Origin: Asanoa ishikariensis
Lineage (GTDB): Bacteria > Actinomycetota > Actinomycetes > Mycobacteriales > Micromonosporaceae
Direction of reading: 5' to 3'
Length of the DNA: 64,000 nt
NCBI RefSeq assembly: GCF_900107455.1
Contig: NZ_FNQB01000001.1
Span: forward strand, 2,542,001 to 2,606,000
Below are positions 63,506-64,000 of this stretch, piece after piece. The notes beneath the pieces were generated by a model. It was given only the letters and a program-made list of their open reading frames with translations, had not been told where the DNA came from and did no database searches. Position 1 is the stretch's first letter; each line of letters starts with the position of its first letter. A program made the translations under genes and the position numbers.

Positions 63506-64000
63506 TCACGGCAGGGCGAGCATCTGGTCCAATGCGGATCGCGCCTCGAGCGCGGTCTTCGGATCGACCGTGATCTGATTCACCAGCCGCCCCTCCGCCA
63601 ACTCCTCCAGCGCCCACACCAGGTGCGGCAGGTCGATCCGGTTCATCGTCGAGCAGTAGCAGACCTGCCGGTCGAGGAACATGACCTGCTTGTCGGGGTG
63701 GGCCAGGCCCAGCCGCCGGACCAGGTTGAGCTCGGTGCCGATGGCCCACGCGGAGCCGGCCGGCGCGTTCTCGATGGCCTTGATGATGTATTCGGTGGAA
63801 CCGACGTAGTCAGCGGCGGTCACCACGTCGTAGCGGCACTCGGGGTGGACCAGCACGTTGACGCCCGGCACCCGCATCCGCACCTCGTCGACGGCCGACT
63901 TGGTGAACCGGCCGTGCACCGAGCAGTGCCCGCGCCAGAGCAGCATCTTCGCCTCGCCGAGCTGCGCCTGGGTCAGGCCGCCGTTGGGCTTGTGCGGGTC
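63506..64000 (-). CDS. nadA: Quinolinate synthase, C-terminal part (runs off the window)
   Basis: The gene enters from beyond the right edge; about 164 C-terminal codons are visible. NadA condenses iminoaspartate with dihydroxyacetone phosphate using a 4Fe-4S cluster. Visible landmarks are KMLLWRGHCSVHGRFT (cluster Cys in GHCSVH), VHPECRYDVV, ADYVGSTEYIIKAIE, GTELNLVRRL and CYCSTMNRIDLPHL, the last carrying the C-terminal cluster cysteine. It heads toward murA on the same strand with a terminator between. Confidence 0.95.
   Translation of the reverse strand, partial: DPHKPNGGLTQAQLGEAKMLLWRGHCSVHGRFTKSAVDEVRMRVPGVNVLVHPECRYDVVTAADYVGSTEYIIKAIENAPAGSAWAIGTELNLVRRLGLAHPDKQVMFLDRQVCYCSTMNRIDLPHLVWALEELAEGRLVNQITVDPKTALEARSALDQMLALP

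Overview
The window is a gene-dense, very GC-rich chromosomal segment from an actinomycete, most likely family Micromonosporaceae. The evidence is the frequent GTG starts and leaderless -10/start spacings, the actinobacterial core-gene order (glnE, glnA, lipA/lipB, sucB, lpd, pepA, gcvT, cobS, cobU-cobT, murA, nadA), and a palindromic GGGGCCCTTGTTAAC-type intergenic repeat of the kind common in Micromonospora relatives. The genus cannot be named from sequence alone. No rRNA, tRNA, CRISPR array, transposase or phage gene was seen; most of the window looks like stable core chromosome with accessory patches.

Layout. 1-5.6 kb: glutamine amidotransferase, glnE and a PLP decarboxylase form one operon, followed by a convergent lipoprotein gene. 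5.8-11.3 kb: an MFS transporter and an HSP18-type regulator sharing a dyad operator, a small conserved ORF, and a very large LuxR ATPase regulator with an internal 15-bp tandem repeat. 11.3-13.9 kb: a DUF4191 protein, then glnA behind a textbook four-half-site GlnR box. 13.9-19.8 kb: an accessory patch of small conserved proteins (DUF4253, DUF2199) and two Sel1-repeat proteins. 19.8-23 kb: lipA, a short archaeal-type aspartyl-tRNA synthetase preceded by a T-box riboswitch, and lipB. 23-30.6 kb: membrane proteins, a CooC/ArsA-like ATPase operon behind a Zur-like dyad, a secreted esterase with a sequestered ribosome binding site, a coiled-coil protein and an SDR protein. 30.7-40.3 kb: a second LuxR ATPase, a frameshifted NACHT NTPase and three tandem paralogous MFS exporters. 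40.4-51 kb: 2-oxoglutarate dehydrogenase E2 and dihydrolipoamide dehydrogenase, pepA, gcvT, cobalamin assembly genes, an S2P protease and an aldo/keto reductase. 52-56.6 kb: a giant proline/acidic-repeat protein with WG repeats. 56.8-61.2 kb: an ABC-2 exporter and an XRE-cupin regulator divergent from azlCD. 61.2-64 kb: DUF3043, murA and the 3' part of nadA.

How the parts work together. glnA and glnE are the enzyme and the adenylyltransferase that controls it, and the GlnR box ties glnA to nitrogen status. LipB and LipA make the lipoyl cofactor used by the double-lipoyl SucB subunit, which LpdA (E3) reoxidises; GcvT belongs to the other lipoyl-dependent system, glycine cleavage. CobS and the CobU-CobT fusion finish the cobalamin nucleotide loop.

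The most notable signals are non-coding: an Asp-specific (GAC specifier, UGGC T-box) translational T-box on a second-type AspRS carrying the non-discriminating signature residues; an 85-bp dispersed hairpin repeat whose two copies show compensatory stem changes; a 123-bp near-perfect palindrome between azlD and the DUF3043 gene; and paired TCAAC-N5-GTTGA operators. The coding-side oddity most worth checking is the NACHT-type, defence-like NTPase with a single frameshift.
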